Below, piece after piece: positions 48,823-57,379 of a stretch of DNA of 64,000 nucleotides (the stretch's first letter is position 1; every line of letters starts with the position of its first letter). Made by a program: the position numbers and the translations under genes. The notes below the pieces were generated by a model. The model was not told the DNA's origin. It saw only the letters and a program-made list of their open reading frames with translations, and ran no database searches. This stretch comes from Saccharicrinis aurantiacus (GTDB lineage: Bacteria; Bacteroidota; Bacteroidia; Bacteroidales; Marinilabiliaceae). The DNA is taken from the NCBI RefSeq assembly GCF_001660705.2, contig NZ_LYBV02000046.1:1-64000 (forward strand), read 5' to 3'.

Positions 48823-49051
48823 TGGGTAATGTTTAATAGTATGTAAGTTTTAGGGCTGAAGGCTGAAGTGTTAGACAGTAGAATAGCCATACCTTCCAAG
48901 TCTAGCTTCGGCCTCTTTTTAAAGGGCTTCTGTTTTTAATAAGGTTTTAGTAAGACTGGGAAGCTGAGGGCTTTGCTCGAAGATCACCCAGCCGCACTTA
49001 AACCGTTTAAAATAAAGAAGACTTTTAAAAAGCAGCCGACGGACTTTTTGT

Positions 49052-49079
49052 CTACTTTTTGGTCTGTAGCAAAAAGTAG
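49052..49079. repeat. CTACTTTTT inverted repeat in the bioB-bioA spacer
   Basis: CTACTTTTT, 10-nt spacer, AAAAAGTAG, preceded by GACGGACTTTTTGT. I recall strings of this type as dispersed intergenic repeats in Bacteroidota. The whole spacer 48823-49109 (287 bp) has no gene and is GC-richer than other gaps; a hand count of 48841-49080 gives 55 G and 42 C. It could weaken expression of bioA-bioD relative to bioB. Confidence 0.6.
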
Positions 49080-49109
49080 AAGCCCTTACGGCTTGAGTAT
49101 TTTATCAGG

Positions 49110-50087
49110 CTACTTTGAACAACAACTTTGCTTCTCAACCGAAAAACCGGCTTGTTCAAAAGCGGCTTTATCTTGCTTAATATTTGTTCCAACCGTAGTT
49201 AAATAATCTCCTACCAAAGCAGCACTTACCCCGGCTTTTAAGGCCTTCTCTTGAATATGAGCAATTAAACTTCTACCGCCAGCCAAACGTATATTCGCAC
49301 TTGGATTAATAAATCGAAACAAGGCAAAGGCAGTTAAAATTTCCTCATCGCTAAGTTTGGCTGTACCTTCCATGGCAGTGCCTTCAACCGGCATTAGGAT
49401 ATTAATTGGAATAGATTCAATTTCTAATTCCTTCAAAGCAAAAGCCATTTCTATGCGCTGCTCTTGCGATTCGCCCATGCCAATAATACCTCCTGAGCAA
49501 ACACCCATACCTAGTTCTTTAGCATGACGAATGGTGCGCATCTTTTCTTCTATACTATGCGTTGTCACTAAAGACGGAAAAAATGACGGCGCCGTTTCAA
49601 TATTACAGTGATAATGCTTTACTCCTGCCTCTTTCAGTTGCATTAAGTCTGATTTGTTAAGCAAACCCATTGAGGCACAAAGGTGAATAGGCGTATCATT
49701 CTGAATTTTTTTATACACTCCGCAAAGTTGAGTTAAGTTACTTTTTGATATTTTTCGGCCACTAGTTACTAAGGAGAATTTATGCACCCCTTTGGCAGCA
49801 TTTTCTTTGGCCAACGCTTCAGCTTCCTTTAAATCAACCAACTCGTATTCCTCAATATCGGTTTTATGAAACATGGATTGCGAGCACCATTTGCAATCTT
49901 GCGTGCACTTGCCTGATTTGGCATTCATGATACTGCACATATCAAAATGATCACCTTTAAAGAACTTACGAATATCATCTGCCGCAGCATACAATTCTTC
50001 TTTATCCTTTAATTGAGCCAACGCAATAGCCTCGCTATTTGTAATGGCACCACCTGCTAAAATTCTGTTTTTAATTTCGTTAACCAT
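49110..50087 (-). CDS. bioB: Biotin synthase
   Basis: 325 aa radical-SAM enzyme. The cluster-binding CxxxCxxC lies in SGKCTQDCKWCSQS (about 58-71), followed by HYHCNIETAPSFF and GMGESQEQRIEMA, and the arginine ligand region RLAGGR (about 283-288). It inserts sulfur into dethiobiotin. The ATG is only 5 nt beyond the T tract of an intrinsic terminator, so it has little room for its own promoter; see the terminator entry. Confidence 0.96.
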   Translation of the reverse strand: MVNEIKNRILAGGAITNSEAIALAQLKDKEELYAAADDIRKFFKGDHFDMCSIMNAKSGKCTQDCKWCSQSMFHKTDIEEYELVDLKEAEALAKENAAKGVHKFSLVTSGRKISKSNLTQLCGVYKKIQNDTPIHLCASMGLLNKSDLMQLKEAGVKHYHCNIETAPSFFPSLVTTHSIEEKMRTIRHAKELGMGVCSGGIIGMGESQEQRIEMAFALKELEIESIPINILMPVEGTAMEGTAKLSDEEILTAFALFRFINPSANIRLAGGRSLIAHIQEKALKAGVSAALVGDYLTTVGTNIKQDKAAFEQAGFSVEKQSCCSK

Positions 50088-50092
50088 AGCAC

Positions 50093-50134
50093 AAAAAAAA
50101 AGCCGTTAACCAGAGCAAAGCTCCAATTAACGGC
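50093..50134 (-). terminator. Terminator/possible attenuator directly upstream of bioB
   Basis: On the minus strand GCCGTTAA and TTAACGGC arms (50127-50134 with 50102-50109) enclose an inner GAGC-TTT-GCTC, then nine T and, after 5 nt, the bioB ATG. It ends the 98-aa gene. Because no promoter fits between it and bioB, read-through must matter unless a promoter lies within the upstream gene. Confidence 0.85.
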
Positions 50135-50141
50135 AGTTATA

Positions 50142-50438
50142 TTATCGTTTATATTTATTTTTTATAGCACATTCTGCATCAACAGCAACTGTTAATGGTA
50201 ACAACTCTAATAATTCCTGATCTTGCAATTCATCCGTATCATCATCAACCGACAATTTTAGAATAGCTTCAAACACAGCACTCAGCTGATTTAAAGCATC
50301 ACCAACCCATTGAGCTGCTGATATAGAAAGATTACCAATACTCACCTCTTTGCCTATTGAAGCAAAAGCTGCATAAGCATTACGGCTCCATTGTTTAAAA
50401 CGAAACTGGCGGTTTGTATATGAATATCCTGTTTTCAT
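50142..50438 (-). CDS. Small unknown protein upstream of bioB
   Basis: 98 aa, no signal peptide, helical: an aromatic/basic start (YSYTNRQFRFKQWSRNAYAAF) and an acidic middle (DDDTDELQDQELLELL). Not recognised. It has its own promoter-like box and a palindrome upstream, and its stop is 8 bp before the hairpin that precedes bioB. It may be part of the biotin unit or merely adjacent. Confidence 0.7.
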   Translation of the reverse strand: MKTGYSYTNRQFRFKQWSRNAYAAFASIGKEVSIGNLSISAAQWVGDALNQLSAVFEAILKLSVDDDTDELQDQELLELLPLTVAVDAECAIKNKYKR

Positions 50439-50445
50439 TGCCTTG

Positions 50446-50490
50446 CAAAACTAATATAAAAAAAGTAAAATTGCTTGTATCTAAATACAA
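50446..50490 (-). promoter_or_regulatory. Promoter with 16-bp palindrome before the 98-aa gene
   Basis: Minus-strand TAGTTTTG (50446-50453) fits TAnnTTTG. The palindrome TTGTATCTAAATACAA (50475-50490, 6-bp arms) covers the place where the -33 element should be, as an operator would. It does not resemble the long-spaced BirA site I know from other bacteria. Confidence 0.5.
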
Positions 50491-50503
50491 TGATTATAAC
50501 TAA

Positions 50504-52108
50504 TTAGTTTAATGATATTTTCATAACCCCCATTTTAGTGCTATAAAAAAGCCCTAAATAACCTCTCGGTTTTGTTTTCTGAAAAGGAACTACTACTTGA
50601 CCACTATCTTCTCCTAAAGATCTCATAAACTCAGGCATAACCGTAAGCTTATTATCTTTATTATTTAAGATTGGGGTTTTAGTATACGTTCCATCACTCT
50701 TCAACTCCGAACCCACTAAAATAGCGCCTTTTAGCTTCTTTAAAGTAGACAGATCCTTTGCATTTCTAATATCTTTCGTTAAATTTCTTTTGTGCTCATT
50801 ATACAAGTAAACAAGATCATTACCTGTCTTTAATGTACCAAAAGACAATGCAAATCCACCATCATTAACTGTATGCTGTTTCTTAGGGATATCTGTAAAC
50901 TGTAGAATTTCCCCTTCATTACTTACAACTGTAGTAAATAAATTTCCACGTTCGTAATGATGCGTAGTTGTAGTACCTCCATTTTGAGAAGTATGTGTAA
51001 CTATATAATCTCGTCTTTGCTCAGCAACAATGTAATAATTACCATTCTCCAATTTATGAATATCGCGAAGACTAAAGGAATTAGAAACACCTCTCTTTTT
51101 TTCTGAATTGGATAATTTTTTATCAGAATTTAATTGGGCAATAATATCATTAGGTAAACTTTTAGATTCGGCTTTAGTAATTGCTTTTGTTTCAAGATCA
51201 ATAAGCATGTAATACACACCATTAATCCCCTTTGTTCGTTTTGCAGAAGTGTGAATATCTGCATAAAATCCTGCGCAAACAGCCACCCCATCGGTTTCAT
51301 TTAAGCGTATTCCTACATCCTCAATCTTCTTACCTGGCAACTCAATCTTATACTTACTCATTGCACCGCCATCAGGTTCAACTAGTAAGGCCTCAAAAAA
51401 CTTGGTATCTGTTCGTTTTTCTTTATCTTCCTTATCTACTTGAACAAGTAAAAGCACCTCTCCACCATTACATACGTAATAATCTAAAACACGAACATCT
51501 TGATTTTTGTAGGGAAGCTGAACTTTTGCACTTGAAATATTTTTTAATTCCCCATCATATACCCTTAACAAATAATCTAAATCTGCTTTCTTTTTATTAT
51601 CAGGGGTTTTTATTACAATAAACTTTGTACTATCCTGACTAGGCCATACTTTATATTTATTTGTTCTCTTACTTGAAATACTTGGTTCTGAGTTAATCAA
51701 CTTAGCCTTACCAATCTTTTCCCCTTTTAAAGTGAATGACTGCGCATAAAGGCGATGCGTTTTACTCTTCTTTTCAAAAGTTTCAAACATAACAATAACC
51801 TTATTGTCAGCAAATAACGTTTTAGTATAAATAAATCCTTTTGCAAAAGGTGCACCTTTTCCAATTAACTCTACCTCATTTATTATTTGCAAAGTATTCG
51901 CATCATATACCTTTAATGAGTATTCTTTGCCCTTACCATCATTACGACTTACAATGTGTACATAATCATCTACACCTCCAGCAAATCTAATAATTGATCC
52001 TGAGCTAACCTTCTCATATTTACTTACATTTACTTTAAACTCTTTGGCATTTACGTTTAGTGCAATAATTACTGCGCAAAGAAATAGCATTATACGATTC
52101 ATTTTCAT
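50504..52108 (-). CDS. Exported protein of unknown function
   Basis: 534 aa with a signal peptide (about 1-21, ending NVNA). The mature part is strand-rich throughout with repeated patterns of the kind seen in beta-propeller-like proteins (YSLKVYDANTLQIINEVEL, YLLRVYDGELKNISSAKVQL), and a lysine-rich composition. No C-terminal T9SS sorting domain is visible. Family not recognised; a soluble periplasmic or surface protein is likely. Confidence 0.7.
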   Translation of the reverse strand: MKMNRIMLFLCAVIIALNVNAKEFKVNVSKYEKVSSGSIIRFAGGVDDYVHIVSRNDGKGKEYSLKVYDANTLQIINEVELIGKGAPFAKGFIYTKTLFADNKVIVMFETFEKKSKTHRLYAQSFTLKGEKIGKAKLINSEPSISSKRTNKYKVWPSQDSTKFIVIKTPDNKKKADLDYLLRVYDGELKNISSAKVQLPYKNQDVRVLDYYVCNGGEVLLLVQVDKEDKEKRTDTKFFEALLVEPDGGAMSKYKIELPGKKIEDVGIRLNETDGVAVCAGFYADIHTSAKRTKGINGVYYMLIDLETKAITKAESKSLPNDIIAQLNSDKKLSNSEKKRGVSNSFSLRDIHKLENGNYYIVAEQRRDYIVTHTSQNGGTTTTHHYERGNLFTTVVSNEGEILQFTDIPKKQHTVNDGGFALSFGTLKTGNDLVYLYNEHKRNLTKDIRNAKDLSTLKKLKGAILVGSELKSDGTYTKTPILNNKDNKLTVMPEFMRSLGEDSGQVVVPFQKTKPRGYLGLFYSTKMGVMKISLN

Positions 52109-52168
52109 TTGTTTAGGTTAATATAATATTGTTTATTTGCAACAAATAAACAAAAAATTAATATTATT

Positions 52169-52849
52169 ATGGCCAAGATTCTTCACTTAATATCTATTAT
52201 TCTCCTTTTAAGTCAAAATTCATTCTCACAAGAAACAACAGTAGTCACCTATAACGCTTTCAATTCCGAAGAAACTCTTAACAAAGAGAGCATCAAACAA
52301 TACAAAAACGCATTAAACACTAACCTTTTTCTTTTACCAAGAGGAACATTCATAATCAATTATGAACGCGCACTAAATAATTATTTCACTTTTGAAATAG
52401 GTGCTGGTTTAACACATAAAGACTATTTATATAACTTCGATTTAGATGATATGTCTAACGATACCAATACTGAATATAAAATCGCTTATGCATATAATGC
52501 CTCAATAAAATTTTTTCCTAAAGAGCAGTATGATTTAGAGGGTTTTTATATATCTCCTTATTACCGATATCGAAAACATACAGAAACGTATAATAGTGTA
52601 GATGTAGAGAATAACGAATACTATGCTAATAACGATATGATAGTTCAAGAAACCGCATTATTATTTGGCTATTCTGCACTATCCTACAGTGATGTATTGT
52701 TCGATTACTACATAGGTATTGGATATAGAAACCGCAATTATACCCAGTTTTCTTATAATGATAATAATACAGGTGGTTTAGTAGCCCAAGATATTAATGA
52801 GGGCACGCCCACTATATTACTTGGTTTAAAAATTGGCTTTAATTTTTGA
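52169..52849 (+). CDS. Probable outer-membrane beta-barrel protein
   Basis: 226 aa with signal peptide (1-20, ending FSQ). The mature part alternates aromatic and polar residues (NYFTFEIGAGLTHK, GFYISPYYRYRK, FDYYIGIGYRNRNY) and ends LGLKIGFNF, with the terminal Phe typical of barrels. No specific family. Divergent from the 534-aa gene with a 60-bp gap. Confidence 0.7.
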   Translation: MAKILHLISIILLLSQNSFSQETTVVTYNAFNSEETLNKESIKQYKNALNTNLFLLPRGTFIINYERALNNYFTFEIGAGLTHKDYLYNFDLDDMSNDTNTEYKIAYAYNASIKFFPKEQYDLEGFYISPYYRYRKHTETYNSVDVENNEYYANNDMIVQETALLFGYSALSYSDVLFDYYIGIGYRNRNYTQFSYNDNNTGGLVAQDINEGTPTILLGLKIGFNF

Positions 52850-52871
52850 TTATTAAACTAATTTTCGGTAG

Positions 52872-52908
52872 TATTTACCCATGAAAGCAATAGCTTCAAG
52901 GGTAAATA
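52872..52908. terminator. Hairpin between convergent genes
   Basis: TATTTACCC / GGGTAAATA outer stem with an inner TGAAaGC / GCTTCA stem. U tracts are weak; probably bidirectional. Confidence 0.55.
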
Positions 52909-52937
52909 TTATTTATATAAAACTTGGAATATTTCTT

Positions 52938-54176
52938 TTAAAGAACTTCTCCTATTGACCCCTCAGCGCTTGGAGTCAGGACATATTTTTTATCGGGCTT
53001 TAAGCCTAGTTCTGTGCGGTGCGAAACATATAAAATGGCCGAATCGCTTTCGTTAGCAATTTTATTTATCAAACTTACCATCATATTAGCATGCTTATCG
53101 TCAAGCCCGGTAGATGGTTCATCTAAAATTAATAAAGGCGGATATTTCACCATGGCACGCGCTATCAATATCATGCGTTGCTCTATCTGAGAAAGCTTAT
53201 AAAATAAAGTTTGGGCCTTATCTTTTAAACCTAAAAGCGATAGCCATTGCATCGCCAATCGCTGTTGTATATCTGTTGGCCTGCGATACAAACCAACACT
53301 ATCTACTAAGCCCGAAATAATCATATTCTCGGCTGTATGATTACCGCTAAATAATTCGGTCATTGATGGGGTGAAATAGCCAATCTTTTCTTTAATCTCC
53401 CAAACCGATTCTCCCGTTCCTTTTTTATGCCCAAATAAAAATAAATCCACTCCATACGCCTTCGGATTATCTCCGTAAATCATAGTAAGCAAGGTAGTTT
53501 TACCCGATCCATTGGGCCCAATTAAATGCCAAAATTCACCTTTCTGAATCTTCCAATTGAGCTTCTTTATAATGCATCGCTCATCGTAGCTTACCGTAAC
53601 ATTCTTTAGCTCAACTAACACTTGAGACACTTCAATTAATTTTCCTGCTGCAGCAGGAAGTGCATTTACAAAAACATCTTTATTCTGATGAATTAAACTT
53701 TCCTTAAAAGAATTTAGACTATGCCTTTTAACCAGCTTTTCTTTTTCCAATACCAATACATCGGTAATAAACGGAAGTATATCATGCTCGCGCTTAAACA
53801 ACTGAATAATAGGAACTACTTTACTTAATTCTAAAATACTTTCTTTGAGCGAAGCCACCGAAGCCACATCTAAACAATCAAATGGGTTATCTAAAATTAA
53901 AAATTCAGGCTTTTGGTTAATTAAATAGATTAGAAGTGCTTTTTTCTGCTCCCCGCTTGAATAGGTTCTAATACTTCTACTCTTATCGAGCGATAAAGCA
54001 AAATTATCAAGACGCATTTCATCATCAATCATCTTTTCGAGTGTTACATTTGAAAAAAGTAACCCCCGTTTATTATCTAATTCTGGTAAATCTTTTTCTT
54101 TTTGCGGACTTAAAATATGCTTAACCCAATCTCCTTTTACAGAGATTGATTCACTTTCAATGGCGTAATGCTTCAC
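52938..54176 (-). CDS. Double ABC ATPase, ModF-like, with degenerate N-terminal half
   Basis: 412 aa, GTG start. Two ABC halves. The first lacks a Walker A altogether, but keeps the signature SSGEQKK (73-79) and Walker B FLILDNP (92-98) with Asn in place of the catalytic Glu. The second half has Walker A GPNGSGKT (220-227), Walker B LLILDEPSTGLD and the switch histidine in YVSHR, but its signature is changed to LSQIEQ. The intact parts of each half could build one working ATP site in a composite. No permease gene is nearby, as for ModF-like proteins. Confidence 0.8.
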   Translation of the reverse strand: MKHYAIESESISVKGDWVKHILSPQKEKDLPELDNKRGLLFSNVTLEKMIDDEMRLDNFALSLDKSRSIRTYSSGEQKKALLIYLINQKPEFLILDNPFDCLDVASVASLKESILELSKVVPIIQLFKREHDILPFITDVLVLEKEKLVKRHSLNSFKESLIHQNKDVFVNALPAAAGKLIEVSQVLVELKNVTVSYDERCIIKKLNWKIQKGEFWHLIGPNGSGKTTLLTMIYGDNPKAYGVDLFLFGHKKGTGESVWEIKEKIGYFTPSMTELFSGNHTAENMIISGLVDSVGLYRRPTDIQQRLAMQWLSLLGLKDKAQTLFYKLSQIEQRMILIARAMVKYPPLLILDEPSTGLDDKHANMMVSLINKIANESDSAILYVSHRTELGLKPDKKYVLTPSAEGSIGEVL

Positions 54177-54335
54177 AATTCTACTCAGTTTTGGTGCGCT
54201 ACAAATTTAGCATTTTCAATTTATCGAAGTAAAAAATAGAACATAAGGGTATCAAAAGCGAGTACATATAGTTCTTTTTAAGCTTTTTTCACTTTAAACC
54301 CCTGCATAAACAGTCATTTATCTTAATAAAATTGA

Positions 54336-54343
54336 TAATTTTG
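54336..54343 (+). promoter_or_regulatory. -7 box upstream of the 239-aa gene
   Basis: TAATTTTG, full match to TAnnTTTG, 31 nt before the ATG; -33 unclear. Confidence 0.45.
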
Positions 54344-54374
54344 ATCCTAGACCGACAAAAAAAACAACAACTAC

Positions 54375-55094
54375 ATGAATTATCTAGAATCCGCAGCAAA
54401 CTTAAAATCTCTCATTGAAAAAGCGAATATTCAATTACTCGCTTCGAATGAAGCCAAACTACAAGAACCCAACAAAGCATTGTTACGCACAAACTTTGGT
54501 AAAGAAGTGAGCCTTCCCATGGAGGAATTTACCAATAGTTTCGTACAAAAAATATTATCGGAGTACGAATCAGAAGCCATTGTAATAAGTGACTTTGTTG
54601 CTACAAGAGAAAACGACAAAGAATTACACTACTTTTTATATAAAGGCTACCACAAGCTGTTTAATAAGGGCTTAGTTTATTATCAGTTGGTAAACAAAGC
54701 AACTTATGAACCCATAGGAGAATTACAGTTCAGCAATATTGAGGATAATATCTTCTATTCTGTTGAGGAACCTAAGGACGAAGAGAGCTCTTGCAATGCT
54801 GTTGAAACAAAAGAGAATACGGTTAAGAATCCGTCCATCGCGTTTCTAATTGGGCATATGAACGAAGAACGTTTATTGTTTGATATTAACCGTTTGATAT
54901 TTGAAACGGCTAACAATGTGCAGAAGCACAAAGGGCGCAATTTTACTTTCCACATACAGGTATCTAAATTTGGAGGAACTGTAAAACGTGAATTTATTAA
55001 ACAACTAGATAGATTAAAGACTGATATTGACAAATACATCCACTCAACTTATCCGAATAGCCAGTTTATTTTAGATTTGGATGAACTGAAGTAA
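54375..55094 (+). CDS. Unknown soluble protein
   Basis: 239 aa, no signal peptide or membrane helix. A helical start (residues 1-75), a strand-rich middle with an acidic linker (about 135-155), and a helix/strand end (INRLIFETANNVQKHKGRNF, then VKREFIKQLDRLKTDIDKYI). Not recognised. Confidence 0.7.
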   Translation: MNYLESAANLKSLIEKANIQLLASNEAKLQEPNKALLRTNFGKEVSLPMEEFTNSFVQKILSEYESEAIVISDFVATRENDKELHYFLYKGYHKLFNKGLVYYQLVNKATYEPIGELQFSNIEDNIFYSVEEPKDEESSCNAVETKENTVKNPSIAFLIGHMNEERLLFDINRLIFETANNVQKHKGRNFTFHIQVSKFGGTVKREFIKQLDRLKTDIDKYIHSTYPNSQFILDLDELK

Positions 55095-55160
55095 AGTCAG
55101 GTTTCAAACTTCAATTGATATTAACTATCTTCGAAACCGAATTAGAAAATATCAATTTGC

Positions 55161-55601
55161 ATGAAAAACCTTCTCAGCAAAATTTTAAAATCATTTGGCA
55201 TATTTATGCTAAGATATGGCCTTGCCTTTGTAATTATCTGGCTTGGCTTTTTAAAATTCAAGAACTTTGAAGCAGATTATACACGCCAACTTATTAGTGG
55301 CGGATATGTTTCGTGGGTACTAAAATACATTACCCCTTATGCTTTAAACTCTATTATTGCCTACCTACAAATTGCAACAGGTATACTTATTATGCTTAAG
55401 CCCGTTTCTCGTCCACTATCATTCTGGGGAGGGCTTATTGCTGTAATAATGTTTACACTTAGCGCATCTTTACTCTTTACATCTGATTATGTGTGGTTAG
55501 CAGGCTACGGCTTCCCTGAGTTATCAAAAGCCGGGCAAACCATATTAAAAGATTTTATTTTACTTGGCGCATCTGCATGGTGCGTAGGAGATAGTTTATA
55601 A
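55161..55601 (+). CDS. YkgB/DUF417 family membrane protein
   Basis: 146 aa with about four membrane helices (13-30, 60-78, 84-108, 122-142). RYGLAFVIIWLGFLKF in the first helix and LFTSDYVWLAGYGFPELSKAGQ before the last fit the DUF417/YkgB family, linked in some bacteria to oxidative stress. Function unknown. Followed by the LOG gene after 3 bp. Confidence 0.85.
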   Translation: MKNLLSKILKSFGIFMLRYGLAFVIIWLGFLKFKNFEADYTRQLISGGYVSWVLKYITPYALNSIIAYLQIATGILIMLKPVSRPLSFWGGLIAVIMFTLSASLLFTSDYVWLAGYGFPELSKAGQTILKDFILLGASAWCVGDSL

Positions 55602-55604
55602 ATT

Positions 55605-56186
55605 ATGACAATAAAAAGAGTTTGCGTATTCTGCGCTTCAAGCCCCAAAGTAGATCAATACTACTTAGACCAAGCCACACAACTTGGCAAAATATTAGCC
55701 CAAAAAGATATTGCCATGAACTACGGTGGTGGCGAAATAGGTTTAATGGGAGCTGCCGCCAATGCAATGCTAAGTAACAAAGGCTCGGTACGAGGAGTTA
55801 TTCCTCAATTTATGGTTGAGGTAGAATGGGCTCACAAAGGCGTTGAAGATATGGTGATTACACAAACCATGGCCGAGCGCAAACAGCTTTTAGTTGAAGG
55901 TGTTGATGCTATTATTGTATTACCCGGCAGCACAGGCACATTAGAAGAACTTGCCGAAGTACTTTCTAATAAAAAACTAGGCTTATTTAATAAACCCATA
56001 GTGATTGTTAATGCTAAAGGTTTTTATACTCCGCTCATTAAAATGCTGAAGCTAATGATAGAAGAAAACTTTATGACAGGCGAAAACGCTAAGTTATGGA
56101 TTGAAATACCTTCTATTGAAAACATTGTAGAAGTTATTTCGCAAGAATTAAGAGATAGTAAAACAACCAATAATTCAATATTATAA
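55605..56186 (+). CDS. LOG family protein (TIGR00730 type)
   Basis: 193 aa Rossmann-fold. FCASSPKVDQYY at the start, YGGGEIGLMG (about 39-48), and the usual PGGxGTxxE motif as PGSTGTLEE (about 106-114). Members are cytokinin riboside 5'-monophosphate phosphoribohydrolases or nucleotide-5'-monophosphate nucleosidases. The Gly-to-Ser change in the phosphate-binding loop is mild; activity is likely kept. Confidence 0.88.
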   Translation: MTIKRVCVFCASSPKVDQYYLDQATQLGKILAQKDIAMNYGGGEIGLMGAAANAMLSNKGSVRGVIPQFMVEVEWAHKGVEDMVITQTMAERKQLLVEGVDAIIVLPGSTGTLEELAEVLSNKKLGLFNKPIVIVNAKGFYTPLIKMLKLMIEENFMTGENAKLWIEIPSIENIVEVISQELRDSKTTNNSIL

Positions 56187-56208
56187 TACTGGTGATTATA
56201 TAAATTTA

Positions 56209-57357
56209 ATGAAGTACTTTGCACCTCAAAATACAATAACTGCTGATAGCACAAGCACTGAGATTAAACCCAGTTTGAATTCTGAACTAAAGGTTAAATC
56301 ATCAACTACAATTACTTCTATACCTGAAACTCCAGTTCGATTTCAGGTACAAAAGAGATATACACCGCGTAAAAAAATAAAATATTATACCCCTAGTGCT
56401 GAAGATTCGATTAAATACAATCTTAAAGTTCGTCCTATAAATAATAAAAGTCCACTATTTGACAATGTAGTTAATGACTACCTAAACCCAATCCCACGCA
56501 GTGATAAACAATGGGTCAACACCGCTACAACTAATAACTCAGGGATTATTGATATCATTAAAAATGAGATAGAAAATGAAGAAATAAATCAGACCTTAAA
56601 CAGTTTAGCCCTCGAAGCAGACTCCATCATCAATCAAGAAAATAACACCAGAACTGAAACACAAACTTTAGTAGGTGAAAACTCAAAGCTAAAAGAAGGT
56701 CAGTTTATTTCAAGCACAGATAAAGATGTTATCTCTGGGCTTTTAATATTTGTGATTGCCATTGTTGGATTTCTTCGTATCAGCAATTTCAAATACCTTA
56801 AGGAATTATTTTCGTCATTAATTTATAGTCAAGCAGCCCGAAAATTAACCACCACATTTAGTACTCAAAATCAATTACCGTCTTTTGTACTAAATGTTCT
56901 TTTTGTGCTAAATGCATCCATATTTTTATATTTATTCAGCAGTTATTTTCAGTTATCTCATGTAAAATTACTGGGACTATGGTTAATTCCAATCAGTATG
57001 CTCATAATTCTTGCCTATTTTACCTTCAAAGCAGGAATGTATAGATTGGTAGCTTATATTTTTGATACCACTGATCAAACAAAAGAATATTTATGGATTG
57101 GCCAAAGACATAGTAAAATAGGAAGTTTAATTCTATTACCATTTATTGCCATCATCCCATATATTGAGATCAGCATGGTGGAAATTCTATTAAAAATTGG
57201 AATATTATTGATGATCAGCCTCTATTTAATTCAGATTACAAGAGGTTTGCAATTAATTTTAGGTAATATAGCATCGTTATTTTACTTGTTTTTGTATCTT
57301 TGTGCCCTAGAAATTTTGCCTTTATTAATTATGTATAATATTTTTAAAGGGGCATAG
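56209..57357 (+). CDS. DUF4271 family membrane protein
   Basis: 382 aa. The first ~170 residues are low-complexity and probably disordered (Ser/Thr/Asn/Lys-rich, with KRYTPRKKIKYYTPS). Then about six membrane helices from residue 176 to the end. The pattern and the position directly before the HemD-like gene match DUF4271 proteins of Bacteroidota. Function unknown. Confidence 0.8.
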   Translation: MKYFAPQNTITADSTSTEIKPSLNSELKVKSSTTITSIPETPVRFQVQKRYTPRKKIKYYTPSAEDSIKYNLKVRPINNKSPLFDNVVNDYLNPIPRSDKQWVNTATTNNSGIIDIIKNEIENEEINQTLNSLALEADSIINQENNTRTETQTLVGENSKLKEGQFISSTDKDVISGLLIFVIAIVGFLRISNFKYLKELFSSLIYSQAARKLTTTFSTQNQLPSFVLNVLFVLNASIFLYLFSSYFQLSHVKLLGLWLIPISMLIILAYFTFKAGMYRLVAYIFDTTDQTKEYLWIGQRHSKIGSLILLPFIAIIPYIEISMVEILLKIGILLMISLYLIQITRGLQLILGNIASLFYLFLYLCALEILPLLIMYNIFKGA

Positions 57358-57379
57358 TTGAAATTAAAACAGTAAAGCT

